DNA of 64,000 nucleotides from Eumeta japonica (Eukaryota; Arthropoda; Insecta; Lepidoptera; Psychidae). Positions 10,721 through 23,754 of this stretch are shown one piece after another. Below the pieces are notes generated by a model. The model saw nothing but the letters and a program-made list of their open reading frames with translations, was not told the origin of the DNA and ran no database searches. The first letter of the stretch is position 1. Each line of letters starts with the position of its first letter. Where the stretch lies: positions 1 through 64,000 of the forward strand of contig BGZK01000143.1 in the NCBI GenBank assembly GCA_005406025.1. The letters are read 5' to 3'. A program made the position numbers and the translations under genes.

Positions 10721-11935
10721 TAGAACTAGCCACTTATAAACTGTATAATAAAAAATATATTTCAATTTCAAAAATGGAACTATTTGCCAACCTTATTATG
10801 TATATTGCATGTGTCCTTCACATCAGTCTGTACAAATTGGCGACAAAAAGAAAATTATTTGTCTTGTTTGTACAACGTCAACATCAATTTAACGCGAGAA
10901 AAATTTCTTACATTGATTTTCTATAACTTTCTTTACCATTTAAGCCAAAAAGAAAGTAATAACAGATTTATGTTGGCCTTTCATGATGAAGTTCTATCTC
11001 TTCTTAATATTTATAACTGGTTCAACGAGTTCAAACGTGGTCACACCAATCTGACTGACGATCTGCGTGAGAGACGTCCTTCTACGGCGACGGCCGAAGA
11101 CAACATCAGTGCTGTGCAGCTCACGATAGAGACTGACTATAAAATGGTCTACCACAGATTCCGAAAAGCTTAGGCATTTGTATGAGTCAAGTGCACAAAA
11201 TCCCTAATGAACATGTAGCGGTCAGGAAGTTTTATATTCCTTGGATCCCTCATAATTTGACTGAAGCTCAAAAACTACGTCGTGATAATTGATGATGCGA
11301 AATGATGCAAAGATTTGTCTGAGGTGACTCAAATTGTGTATATAAATAGTTACAGGTTACGAAAGGCGGACTTACAACCCTCTTACAACCCTGAAACCAA
11401 AATATCAAAATACAGCCTATTAAGGTAAAATGAGTTCCAAGCGTCGGAAAAAGATGTTGGCCTCTTTCTTCGGTATGACAGGTCATTATGCAATAATTGT
11501 TTTAGAAGATAAGAAACCGGTCACTTTAGACTGGTACCCTTACAATAGTTTGCCTCTGGTTTTGGATAAAGTTCGGAAAAAAACCACTTCGCAGTAGCAT
11601 TCTCCTTCATCATGACAACGCCTCACCACATACGGCCAAACAAAATCGATTTATTTGGGGACGTAAGGTATAGAAATACTAGCTCTTCCATCTTACAGCT
11701 TCAACCTCGCAGCACGCAATTTTCGTTTATTTTTTTAAATAATAGAAAAACTAGAAGAAAAGTGATTTACGTATGCCGAGGAAGCAATGCTTGCATATAA
11801 AAAGGCAGTGGAAACAACCCCTAAGTGCTAGTGGGCAAAGTGTTTCTCGCAGTGGTTACATCGAATGCAGCGATGTATTGATCTCAACGGACACTATTTA
11901 AAAAAAATAAACATTGCTTGCTAGGTGGTTAGATT
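10721..11935 (+). pseudogene. Mariner transposase relict (D1 copy)
   Basis: The translation at 10784-11173 holds the N-terminal helix-turn-helix part of a mariner transposase, with the stretch FKRGHTNLTDDLRERRPS. Further pieces in other frames follow: MSQVHKI-like text near 11185, IPHNLTEAQK near 11245, FFGMTGHYA near 11465 and LPLVLDK near 11550. Several frameshifts and stops separate them. The first catalytic Asp, normally in TGDES, is TAC (Tyr) at 11358-11360, a change shared with the copy at 63172-63174. Transposition activity is not possible from this copy. Confidence 0.85.
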
Positions 11936-12240
11936 TTGATTTTCTAAGGACTGAGATTGAGTCTCGTATTTGTGATTAATGCCCTAAAACAAATGAGCTC
12001 TGTACAATTCATACAGGAGATAATGCATTAAGAAGTACTTGGCTTTCGCTCTCGACCGTGGCCCAAACAAACTTATTTTTGTAATTAACGAAAAGATTTT
12101 CCTCTGAATTTTGTATGAATTATTTGTTTACCCATTCCATATACATAATTTTGTCATAATTTCCAACTAAAAAAACATAATTCTTTTCTTCCTAAATGCC
12201 TACATCCAAGTTTGTAGACCTGCTAGGAGTAACTTAGAAT

Positions 12241-14333
12241 TTAATGTTTGGAAAATGGGTTTAATAGCGAAGTTTTAGTGGTTGGTATTTTCTAATGTAT
12301 GTCATCTACAAAAAAAGACTACATTTATTAAAAACTAAATATTGAAGATTAACGTAAGTGCGGCAGATTCTTCTAGTTTTCAGTAATCTTCAAGTTTTTG
12401 TTTATATTTATAAGAGTAATTTAAAAAGTTGCTATGCGCCTCGATTTGTTTCTAGAAAAGATGCCGGTATTAGCGTGCGTTTGACTTATTCGGGCCACTA
12501 ACGTCATCTCTGATTTGCATATATTAGCTACTTTGCACAATAGACTATTTTACATAATTTTGTTTTGATACATTGACCTCAAGTTTTCCACCGACGTATA
12601 ATAAGATTGTACTAATTATAGAAATGAATAGTGCACTTGGTTATAACAATACTTTACGAGAAATTATTACCTATTATATTATAATTTTATTATTTATGTT
12701 TATTATTTTATTAATATAAATATTATTATTACTTTTAAAATGAAAAAAAAATTAAGTTGATTACACCTATTTAAGGAATGAAACCGATATTCAACAAACA
12801 CTCTATTAATATGCCTTGACTGTTGATCTACATGATTAAGAAAATATATTTGTATTGCTCAAAGCTTCTTAAATTAATTAATTGCGCTTAGAAATGATAA
12901 TGTAGTTATCGCCAGAGGTACGTCTTATAAGTATAGAGTCTGAAAAGAACCAGAAAATATTATATAACGAAAAAAGTGGATTCACTAGAATATAGCCTGG
13001 TCGTAAATCTAAAATGGACATTTTTCCTTTGCATGTAGGCGCAAAGCGAAAAATCGCGAGAAAAAGCGGCACGGCGGAAGTCTTATCCACTAGGCCTAGC
13101 AGGAAAATAAATAGTCGAATGAGCGAATAAATAAATATCAACTTGAACTCGTAACACAAAGGGTTCCTTATCACCGCACAATATGAAGACCTGCATATTG
13201 TTTGAGGTTAGTTAACGAAAAACAAGAAACAATATTTAAATTGGGCAAAAATAACCGGAAAAACTCATTTCTTGCATTAGAGGGGCCCCTTTTAATACTT
13301 AATATAATTCCGTTTATATTATTTGTTTTAAATGGCAGTAGAAATACTTCATGAAAATCTCTACTGCCTACCTATTACTGTTTATAAGATACAGTCTGAC
13401 TGACAAGGACAGGCAGCAGAGGCTAGGTAAGAGGATTGATATTCCTAATATAATGAGCCCTAAAATAAACTGAGCTGGGTATTTTGTAATTAGTCACTCT
13501 TGGCTGAAGACAAAGTGTGTACATTTCAGAACAAAAAAAAAATTATTATATTAAAGGAGACTTCTAACGATTTCTAATCGGTTACTTTTACTTACAGATA
13601 AAAAGAGTAAAATGTGTGTCGGTCAAACATATAAAAAGTTTCGCAACCATATTTTTATGTTGTATGAAACTAAAGTGTGTAAATTTATATAATTATATTA
13701 ATTTGGAATTATTCGGGTTCATAAGAATAATTCATTAAAATTTTATATATGTGTAATAGCAATTAGTATTATTATTAATGTAAAATAGTATACTTATAAC
13801 GCGTTTACAGATTACGTAAATCTTTTTGTAGCGTAGCGTCAGATTGTGTCGTCTCTTGCAAGAGCCTCGCCTCACGATTTGTCACATTCTTATTTTGGGT
13901 CTTAAGCCTTCTTCACTGATCAGTGCACCTTAGATGCTGATGACGCCCTTCAGCACTAACACAGTAACGTCCGTAACTGTATTGACTTGCACTCCGAGGC
14001 ACAAAGCAGACGTCTTAATTGGAATCAAATTAGACACTCACTCAGTCAAGCAATTCACCTTGTTTTCACCGTTTTTCAAAAAAAAATGAATTACCCCGTT
14101 TTTGGTCATTTGTGTACGCCTGCGCATGGAATTTTATACCAATAGGTATAAACAAGTACATAATGGAAAGGTTGTGATGTATAAACGAACTTTTACTTTT
14201 GGTAGGTAACCCTAAAAATACAAAGATGACTTTGAAGCGCTATGCAAATAGTTAGCATTTAAACTGCGGTTGTACTATTATAGATTGAACTCGACAAGTC
14301 TCTTCTTTATTTAACTTACATTACTGTTTCCTG
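12241..14333. other. Non-coding stretch
   Basis: This is AT-rich DNA between block D1 and segmental copy A. It has only short spurious open frames and no feature I recognise. The slightly GC-richer part near 13820-13990 has no detectable coding signature. Confidence 0.5.
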
Positions 14334-15044
14334 AGCAGGTGTGTGCAAACGACTCTAGGTGTAAGCAAACACCGATACATACACACTTATAAAAACAGTA
14401 TGCAGTTACGTAATAAAACTAATTTTTCAATAGTAAATAAAACACATTAGTGTTTACGCCATAGTTTATCAAAACAACAACAAAAAATTCGTGAAAACAA
14501 TCACGAGCAGCAGGTTGACGTATTTACGAGTTCAAAGGTGTTCTCTCAGCAAGTTTATGCAAATTGCAGCAATTAGTGGTAACAAAATGACTACATCGTC
14601 CCCGCTCAAAATATATACAGGTCACATTCCCTCAAAAGTATCCCATTGTTGTGTATGTTGTCTCGGCGGAATCTCCCGTGACAAAAGAATGTAAATGAAA
14701 GATTCAGTGTTATGATAATTTTATTTAGGCTTCTATATAAAGCAAAAAAAAAAACAAAAAAAATAATAAAATTAACATTGAACGAAGTTTACTTTACATT
14801 CATCAATATAAATAAAGCAATGCAAAAATTACAAAATGGGGAAACGTACGTTTCGTAAATGGCTACCTTTCTGACATCGAAGAAACCTAGTTAAAAAAAG
14901 AGGTGTTACACTTACATAAAAAATTTAATTACTGTAGTATCACTGTTCGGGGAGGAAGTTAAAAGTAAGGAAAGATGAAATAATTTACTGCGCATTTGTT
15001 TAATAGAATTAATTTAAGGGAGTGCCTTTGCTTCTTGCAAAAGC

Positions 15045-15572
15045 AAAAAAAAAAAATTGGTTGCCTGTAAAGTCGGTATACGGGCGAAAGTTTTACGTGA
15101 CAACGACTTTGAGTGGTAAAATCATTTTAATGTGAATATTCATTCGTATAGTAGGAAGAAGGATGAAATAATAGTAACAATTTAAAACATTTATTTATAC
15201 AAAGAATTATATTTAAAACATTAATTTATACAAAGAATCTCGCACTGAATTTCATATTAACAAAATTTTATTTTTACCTTTACACATACATACGTATTTA
15301 TATACAAATATACATACAATAACTTGCAATACATTTGCGTCTCTGTCTCTCTCTGCTCTTAGGCGGGCTAACTGTGCTCGAGTGGAAGGGACGCGTGCCT
15401 TTCACTTTTTATGTCTGTCTCTCTCGCTCTTAGGCGGGCTAACCATGCCCGAGTGGAAGGGACGCGTGCCTCTCACTCGCTCTCATTGTGAGCGCATAAC
15501 GTGAGCGGAGCGTAACGCAGTTTCTTGAAGTGTCACCCGGCAAACCAATTTATAAGACGTTGTCACGTCAAA
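15045..15572 (-). mobile_element. Non-autonomous element X, copy 2
   Basis: It is the reverse complement of 10231-10720, beginning with an A run and TTGGTTGCCTGTAAAGTCGG and ending CGTTGTCACGTCA. Copy B has an empty site at the same place, 40553-40575, where CTTCTTGCAAAAAAAAAGAG runs straight on. It therefore entered copy A after the duplication or was lost from B. The family remains unnamed. Confidence 0.8.
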
Positions 15573-16510
15573 ATAAAGAGAGAAAAGATGATATGTGATT
15601 TCATTGAGTTATGAAAGCTAGCATGAATAATTCAGCATCATTCCATGCTAACTCCTTAACCTGAGCTATCATAGAATAATTTTGAAGTATGACTAACCCC
15701 CAACATACACAAAATACATAAAAGTAAAAAATAAAATTTTTGTCTTTGCGTTTAAACTTCATTAAACGTCCCTTTTAATATTTTCATGAAGTTACTTAAA
15801 AATTTTAATTTTACTTTTATTTTATTTTTTTATATTAATCGATTCCAATCGATAAATACTTATAATACATTATTAATCGATAAATACTTGTAATACATTT
15901 TCTTAGATATTATCAAAGATTTTGGAAGTTTAACAACGTACGTTTTGATTTTCAATCTAAATTAATTTATTATTCGGACTTCTTTTCTTTTCTCTATTAT
16001 TTTATTTGTAAATACGTGATTTATGTTACCTGTTCTTTACAATTTCTTTTATTTTTACCATGTGATTACAAAGAACATTATTTTTATAGTTTATACAGTG
16101 CTAGTAATCCGTTTAAGTTTAGGTGATTAAAATTAATTTTCGATTGGTCTAATAACGTACCTCTAGCGTTATTATTTTTCTTATGAAATTCATGTACACT
16201 CATTTACTTTGAAAAAAACAGTAATTTGCTTAAGTTTAGTTGAGTATTTCTAAGAGATAATTTACGCTTGCAGAATTTAATTATTATTCATTTTATTTGA
16301 TAATTCCTCATCATATTTTATCAGCTATCTAAGGCTTAATATATGTATAATATGTATGCAATTTCTCAATGGTAAATTTTGAAATTCTAAATCATCTAGT
16401 GATCAAGAAGTGATCTAATAGTTTGACAAGTCACTCGGTGAGTGAATTTTTAAGATCATAATAACTCAGAAACATAAAAGATTCTTTTTATTAAATTTGG
16501 AATACATAGA

Positions 16511-16700
16511 GCCTCTTCCAACATTTCCTTTTAAACTGACATTTTACAAATAGTTACATATAAAAAAAAATTAGCTTTTCACGTCCACCTTTTAACGGTT
16601 GTTAAGGCTAAACCCTTTAATGGGAGGACGTAGAACGCAAAATTAATATTAAAAGTTGCTTCTGTTAAAAGTCAGTTTAAAGGAAAATAATGGAAGCAGC
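16511..16700. mobile_element. Short MITE, about 190 bp
   Basis: An imperfect inverted repeat of about 36 bp, with TTTTAAACTGAC on the left and GTCAGTTTAAAGGAAA on the right, encloses a non-coding core. It lies in the 1.35 kb present in copy A and absent from B. Confidence 0.6.
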
Positions 16701-17289
16701 TTTTAATACCTAAAAGCATCTTATTAAATTACAAGTATTTGGACCTGTTAGTTTCTTTAATTATGCAGGGGTTGAAATAGCTCCAACTGGTTAGTGTAAA
16801 TCCAGACACTGCCGCTGCGTCGCTCGCTTCTCTACCGAACTTGGCTGACAAACGACCGCGCGAGAAATGATGTGATCATTAAGGCGAAGTATTATCCAAA
16901 GAGAGAAGTTTTTAATAAACGATTTCACCTGATTTATTTTATTTTCTTTCCTGTGTCCTTAAATTAATGAAATTATAGAGATTGTATGGATATGATGCTC
17001 GATTTCATAATTTATGTCATTAAGTAAAAGAATAATGTAAATACTTTTAAAAATCAATTTTTGACGATGGTGGATAGATCAATGGTTTTTATCCGTATAT
17101 ATGTAATATCATATCTATATATATATAACACAGGTGAAATATGTATCATGGTATGTATCATACATACATTTTTTCGTTTTTTTAAGTAAAAAGTTGCAAT
17201 AAAATCTCTTTATCTGTGCTGTTTGTATCTGACTAGTTTTTTACAATTAAATAGATAACATTTTAAGAAAAGAAAGATAAAAGTTAAAA

Positions 17290-18392
17290 CGGTGTTCCAC
17301 ATTTTTTAAATTGTTTTTCTGCCCACCAAAATGAATGAATATAACGTAGAAATTTGATACATTTTGAAGTTTTATTACAGAAAGATGGTAAAATGCAACA
17401 CAAGTTGCGAAAAATATTTTTGACGTTTATGTCCCAAATGCAGTGTCGGTAAGAGAGGCACAACACTGGTTCAAGCATTTTTAGTACGGTAATTTTGATG
17501 TCAAAAATGAACCTCGCTCTGGTCGACCTCTTACATATAAGTCGATGCCATTTTGGAAAAAGTAGAGCAAGATCGGTATATTAGTTTTTACGACATAGCT
17601 GAATAGTTGGAAACTGGCCACAAAACAGTTTTTACTTATTGAAAAAAGCTGGATATACAACTGTAAGAAATCTAATAAATCGTGTTCTCATTTGCGATTC
17701 TCTATTGAAACTTAATAAAACCAAACTGTTTTGTAAGCTTTGATCGCTGGTGATGAGAAATGGATTACCAACGACAAGAAGGTGCATAAAGATTATGGTC
17801 AAAAGATTTGTCTTTTACAAGCTCCACAGCGAAACCCGGATTAACTCGCAATAAATTGATACTATGAGTATGGTGGGATTGGAAGGACATCATTCATTAA
17901 GAGTTTTTACCGTCGGGCAAAGCTAGCAATTCTGATCTTTACTGCCAACAGCTGATGAGATTCAAGCATGAATTAGAGAAAAAAAAAATGGTCGAAATTG
18001 ATCAACGCAAAGGGTGTGGTTTTTATACACCACACCACACACTTCTTTAGCCACACAACAAATATTAACAAAGTTTTGTTGGGAAGTGTTAATGCATTTG
18101 CCATATAGCTTTGATCTTGCACCCTCAGATATTCACCTGTTTCGATATTTTTTATAGTTATTTAGCTAGTGTTAGGTTAATATCTGTTAAGAGGACTGTT
18201 AAAATTAATTGCAGTTTTTTGATCAGAAGTCCCAAAAATTCTACAGCAATGAAATTATGTCACTATGTAAAAAATGGTAACAAATTTTTGAACAAACTGG
18301 CATACATTTTATAATTAAATGTAAATAAACTATGATGAAAAATTATCTTGTAGTTGTATATAAAATACTATAAAACTTTTTCGCAACCCTAT
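17290..18392 (+). pseudogene. Mariner relict, second family (copy A)
   Basis: Degenerate transposase text is readable in pieces: the VREAQHWFKHF-like helix region near 17445, FDVKNEPRSGRPLT near 17495, GDEKWI near 17750 with the first catalytic Asp kept, and a PSDIHLFRYF-like C-terminal motif near 18125. Many frameshifts and stops occur. The 3' end, ACTTTTTCGCAACCC near 18378-18392, looks like a mariner terminal repeat. Its counterpart at 40880-41960 occupies the same place in copy B, so it inserted before the duplication. It differs from the family at 10721 and 62555. Confidence 0.8.
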
Positions 18393-18851
18393 ATAATTCA
18401 CAAATATTTCAAGATTTTAAAAAATAGTGTGGATAGTTTATAGCAAAATAATATGTCACTACAATATTTCAAATAGTAATAAAAACGAATTTTATATGAG
18501 TGTTTTACATCTTAAATTATACTGCGAGGATACCACTGATCAACATCTGTAAAATAGCAACACGAATTTATGACATATTACACAGTCGTCATTTGCTATA
18601 CATGCTTATTCATGCATACAATACTAAGTATTAATAATAAAAGTGTTCATTTGTGTTGCAACTTAGGTCGATTTCATGACATCCTCTTCTACACATTTAA
18701 GGATTAACAACGCAGACTCTGAATTAGGTCGTTAACTGCTCGGCACGGTCACGAATGCAATATGTGTACCTCCCATATTTTTTAGAAACTTTGACATTAA
18801 TTAACACCGATTTCATCTTGTAAACTAGACGACTTTGCAGGTACTGAATGT

Positions 18852-18920
18852 GTTGCGCAAACGCCGCCGGCCGCGGGGGCCGGCTCCGCCCACTGCGGGG
18901 AAGAGAAGCGAAATTATAAA
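18852..18920 (+). promoter_or_regulatory. GC-rich islet upstream of desaturase A, possible promoter
   Basis: About 45 bp of very GC-rich sequence (GCCGCCGGCCGCGGGGGCCG) stands out in AT-rich surroundings and is followed at 18915-18920 by TATAAA. The same arrangement is kept at 42420-42480 in copy B. It lies 2.3 kb upstream of the ATG exon, where a non-coding first exon could start. An arthropod-like TCAGT occurs 75 bp further on, too far for a classical TATA-Inr pair. The promoter role is inference. Confidence 0.3.
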
Positions 18921-19221
18921 TTCTAGCCAAGTTATGACGTTCTCTTAACATAGCTGATCTCACCAATGATGTACGTACATCCATTGAATTCAGTCGTTAA
19001 ACAAACCTAATTATATTCTTGTTCCCAAGTTTGATTGTCAGTTTGACTGCATTTCTGGGTGACCAATTGAGATACTGCGTGATTAATTGAGGTACTATTA
19101 TTTTGTAGTATTTATAATATTTTGTTCATAATCTCACACTAGATTAACCTATACTAACATTTTTATATTTCTTTCTGTTAACTTCTATAAGTTTAAAACA
19201 AATTAATAATTAACCCTATTT

Positions 19222-19311
19222 CGATGAAATTTTGACTGTAATATAATTGTCAAAATTTCATCGCGCACCTTACGGTTTTTATCAGAAACTCATGAAGGTT
19301 TCTGATAAAAA
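19222..19311. repeat. Two adjacent perfect hairpins
   Basis: The first has 15 bp arms (CGATGAAATTTTGAC, 19222-19236 and 19249-19263) and a 12-base loop. The second has 14 bp arms (19276-19289 and 19298-19311) and an 8-base loop. In copy B the first hairpin is kept at 42784-42825 with the stem unchanged and the loop altered, while the second has lost its left arm. Confidence 0.8.
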
Positions 19312-21197
19312 AACTTTACAAAATATACATAATTAAAACTTTTAAAAATCTGCAAAAATAATTAGTTTTTATTTAAACCAGTGCTACCTAAATTAATGAT
19401 AAATGCTTGTGGCTTATTTTGTATAACTTGACAGCCATTTGACTCAATACTTGACATTTGTATACATATTTACTGATGTAGGTGTCGAGTTTGGTTACCT
19501 TTTATTAACTTTTATGTTAAGTACTTTCATTAGGATAATTTTCTTTTTTTGTCTTGCCATGTTTTAGATAGCAATAACTCCAAGAACAATAACTTAAGTA
19601 ATTTTTAAAGCTATATTTTTAAATATTTTTTAATGATTAGGTAAGTAAACTCCATTATTTATCTAGCTTTTACATATGGCTTAAAGTAATTGTAATGTAA
19701 ACAGACACGTCGGTAAAACTGAAAATTTCTCAATTCTAAATAAGTAGACCACATATTACGTTTATAATATACTTATGGTTTTCCAATTGTATTCCATTTT
19801 ACATTCTCTGGAACCATTGTAAAAAGCAATTGGACTAGTTTTCGTTAGAGACGTTTTCAATGGCACCTTGGAAACCATTCGCTATTGCTTCGGGTCCTTT
19901 ATAAATCATATACCTGTAAACTTATTTTCAATATGCCACAAAAAAAAAACCAGTAAAGCCGTTGACTCTGCGAGCCATCCCTGAAACTACTTCTTTCTTT
20001 GTGTTGACTGTATCCTATTGACATATACTAATGCAATCGTCGCCTTTACTTCTATACAGAGAAAGAAACTTCTTCACTTCGATCCAGAACTTGGTGTGTG
20101 GCACTAATAATAATTCATTTTAGTAAGATTTAGAGCAAATTTTTAGTTAGAGTGCATCACTCTTGGACTACTTTTGCCATAGCGTCGACTACGCTGTTTG
20201 ATTCAGAAGACCGTTATGTTTTCAGATTCTTTTCCAAATTCGCCAGAAAGCGGAGAACATAAGTAATAGCAACGTAAACTGCTTTATGTAACTAAGAAAG
20301 TACCGAATTGAATTCTTCTAGTACTTCACAATCAATTCCATTTTGGTACATGCGTTCGGATGAACATAAATTGCTTAAATTCAACAAATGGTGTTTTCAG
20401 AGATCAAATGCTTCAGTTACTATAGAAAATAAGGAAAATGCTACATGTAGTAAACAGTACTATCGAGTCCTCATGGTTCCATTTTCTAAGACTAGCTGGT
20501 ACTATGTCGTTAGTTCCACTTTATAGCATGAATTCTGATGAGCATACTTTGTTTAACAATGTCATAGCAAATTTCATCGCAATTCGTGAAATAATTATCA
20601 TCGAAATGTTCAATGGCGGTCTTCATCATCAGCTTCACTTCATCGAATGATGTTTCTGAGAGCAAACACATAAGTTACTAAAGAGAATTCTCAGATTATT
20701 ATACGTGTACTATAATACCTATGTGTGAGGAGTTCTGTATATTCCTTATATGGATCTTTTCCTTATAATTGTGCCAAAAATGGATCCAACCGATCAGAAC
20801 AATTAAAAGAAACTAGCAGTTGTCTCTGATTTTGTCCGCTTATTTGTATTATTTAACAGAACCATTAAACTGATTATAAAATACTTTCACTGACAAAAGT
20901 CTACACTATTTCTGATTAAAATAGTATTTTGCTCTGATTTCATGCAAGTCAAAACCGTAAATGTATTAAAATCGGAATTGAAAATGAGAATGGGAGTATA
21001 ATAAATTGCGGAATCGGATCAAAAGTTGAGTCGATTGTATATCTACGCGAGCGAAACCATGAGCAGAAAACTAGTAATATAGAACAATCACTACGAGACG
21101 CATTAGTATCTTTTTGTGACTGGACTACACTCTACTTATTTTTAGCATGGTCTTTAAAGGTATGAGGTAAATTAAGAATACTACTTTTATTTTACAG

Positions 21198-21538
21198 ACA
21201 TTGACTATGAATCTGTCTACAACCACAATAAAATCGGTTGTTGGAGACTGCAGTAATGCGGGTAATGTAAAAACATACAAACAGTTCAAAACAAGAAGAT
21301 TTATGTATTAGTGAGAGTGAGATCACACAAGAGAAAAGCGCATATGACGAGATGTTACCAAAACACGACCCACAGTTCTTGACGCCGATAAGGAGATGGG
21401 AGAAAAGAGTGGGCTTCGTGACGCCCCTGCGCTGGGTCAACGTAATCTCGATACTTCTTTACCACCTGGTGACGCTCGTGTGGTTTTTGTACAACGCGGC
21501 GATGGGGCTGTGGCCTAAGTGGCAGACTTGGCTTTTTT
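21198..21538 (+). pseudogene. Desaturase A coding exon 1 (frameshifted)
   Basis: The acceptor is TTTTACAG at 21190-21197, the ATG is at 21207, and the donor GTAAGT starts at 21539. The first codons match copy B (MNLSTT, then SVVGDC), but CAAAACAAG here replaces CAACCAAG of copy B, one base longer, and the frame stops at a TAG soon after. The rest of the exon, with LPKHDPQFLTPIRRWEKRVG and the first membrane segment (about 21430-21500), is open from 21352 to the donor in the proper frame. Confidence 0.88.
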
Positions 21539-22968
21539 GTAAGTTTATCGTATTACTTAGATAAGTGTACTAATTATTATCGAGTTAATAAGAAGAAAAA
21601 AGAAAATAGTATTTTCAATATCAAACTCAGTTACCGTATTTTAGGAAAAATAATATGTCTTTTTAAATTAAAAAGTAATTATCTGATAAATACTGCATTC
21701 ATTATTCATTTAAATGGAAAACAAACTTCTTAAAATACACGATGAATATGAAATAGACCAAAAATGTGACAACCTGTGTACTATTTATTTTGTTTATATT
21801 TGTTTTTTACAAATGCTTCGTCAATGCATTTAGAATGCATAACGTATAAACGAATAACATTTGGTTTTTTGCAATCGTTTGGATCCTTTGGTCAATCCTT
21901 GGATCGGATATCCAAGATATATTTGCTTAACGTCCTTAAATGACCTAGATTATATTCAGAACTAATTTTATGATAGAGTATTATGATTTATTAGAGTAAA
22001 TAAATAACTGGAAAATTAAATAACTGGAAAATTAAAAAAAAATATGTTTAATCATTTGATTAATAAGGTTTGTATTTAGCTTATATAAGCGAGGTACCAT
22101 CGTATTATTCGGAAAGTAATACTAATGTAACATTTCATTTGTATTCAAAATGTAACTCCATTTTTAGTTAGTGTAATCTATCAGAGATCAGTTCCCAAAG
22201 GCTTTTTTTATTGATTTAATTAGTTCAATTAAATCAAAAAAAAATTTATTGAAATAATTAAAGCAATCCAATTACGATAATAGATTTGATTAAATCCAAT
22301 ACCGTAACATATAATATTAACCGCGTAAATAATTATTAAATTCGCGTTAGCTAAATGCAAAATGAACAGATTTTTTTCAAATTCTATTCATATTGAAATG
22401 AAATATAAATAATATTAAATGTGACGTCAATGCGATTCACATTACACGATTTCAATAAGATCTTTGAATAGAATTATATGTAAATAAGTTATATCAAATC
22501 ATAGAAGTGGAAAAGACTAATAACAGTAAAATTTTATAATTTTTAAATATTGATGTACTTCAGAGTTCCAAAAAAAAAAATAATTAAAAGAAAAAAAATG
22601 TATCTATATTATTCGAATTTAATTTATAAATTACGTTAAGGCGCGGTAGACTACTGGCATAAAATTAGAATTAATGATCAGTCTAGTAACTTCTATAGTA
22701 ATCACAAGTTTTATTTACCAGAATAGAGACCATAACGCCTGTAAGTTTGAGGTACAATATTTGTAATCTAAGTTTGATGTAATTAGAATTAAAATTCAGT
22801 AAGTGTAATTAAAATAGAACTAAACGTGTAATTGTAATACACATTTTTTAGATGACGTGCTTGTAGTGTTTTTCATTCTAACCGACCTATAGAAATCTAT
22901 ACCTAATTTCATTATAGTCTTTATATTGTAAAAATTAGTTTCTAACACCCACGACTATCGTCCTACAA

Positions 22969-23112
22969 CAATATTTTGATGATGTCCTCATCCTTCGGAT
23001 GACGGGATTCGGCGTGACTGCGGGCGCGCACCGCTACTGGTGCCACCGCTCGTACAAGGCCAAGACGCCGCTGCGACTCATACTTCTCCTCTGCTACACG
23101 ATGGCTGGACAG
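22969..23112 (+). pseudogene. Desaturase A coding exon 2, histidine box I
   Basis: It encodes TGFGVTAGAHRYWCHRSYKA, holding histidine box I, and ends in GGACAG before the donor GTACGT at 23113. Upstream the sequence is five bases shorter than copy B (three separate small deletions near 22975-22995), which breaks the frame from exon 1. No AG stands at the expected acceptor; the sequence there reads CCTACAA, as in copy B. Confidence 0.85.
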
Positions 23113-23401
23113 GTACGTTTAAGCAAAAGAGAATGATGAAATATGCATAACGTTATGTGTTGTGCCGAGTGGAATAGTTTAACAATAAGCAGTGCCAGGT
23201 TCTCATACGAATTTTGGCCAGCACAGTAAAAAAAATAGTGCTTCTTTAATTGTATATTTAAACACCACAAAAAGAAATGGCTAATTAAATTTCCAAAATC
23301 TTAAGCATTATAAATAAACAGGATCTAAAACTTTTGATATTTTTTTACCTCAAACTTCTTTATATATTCTGTACTATAGACTGCGCCATATAGTTACTGC
23401 A

Positions 23402-23754
23402 TGCCTGCGACATGCAGTAACATGAAAGACACAGCCCACCGCTGACCTTCGAATCTGTTCTTCCACTCCAAATCCTCGTCCAATAAATTGGATATTGATT
23501 CCAGAAGATTGACGGATATCGAACACCTAAGCAAATGTTGATATTTTATTTATAATAGTCCGATAAATAGTTAAATTGTTATTTCTCCTTACGTTTCATG
23601 CCAACTAGGCACGTCTTCGGAAGACGCAGACTGTCACATCCACCAGGGTGTCAGGAGTATTAAAACTGCCAACGGATGCGCTCCCGACCCTGGAACAACA
23701 GATTCAAGGGTCAGCGAGGGGTTGCATGCTGCATGTTATTGCATGTCGCAGGCA
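23402..23754. mobile_element. 353 bp TIR element in intron 2, copy A
   Basis: Terminal inverted repeats of about 23 bp (22 of 23 matching) occur at 23402-23424 and 23732-23754, beginning TGCCTGCGACATGCA. The arms continue imperfectly further inward through ACCCACCG and AATCTGTTCTTCCA motifs. The same element sits at 46741-47087 in copy B, and one half of it at 29882-30007. No transposase is encoded. Confidence 0.75.

Larger units (their letters stand above)
9740..12240 (+). repeat. Duplicated block D1 (partner begins at 62050)
   Basis: From CTCAATTTAGATTCGG at 9740 the sequence matches 62050 onward in the same orientation, through the retroposon-like tail and the whole mariner relict, to TAGACCTGCTAG near 12218. 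The partner is cut by the end of the window, so the true length is unknown. D1 differs by an extra element at 10231-10720. The shared order of unrelated repeats shows duplication of one block rather than independent insertions. Confidence 0.85.

Noticed and set aside
12878..13174. A 98-codon open frame on the minus strand, partly hydrophobic
   Set aside because: No start context, homologous motif or counterpart; isolated in AT-rich sequence and best explained by chance.
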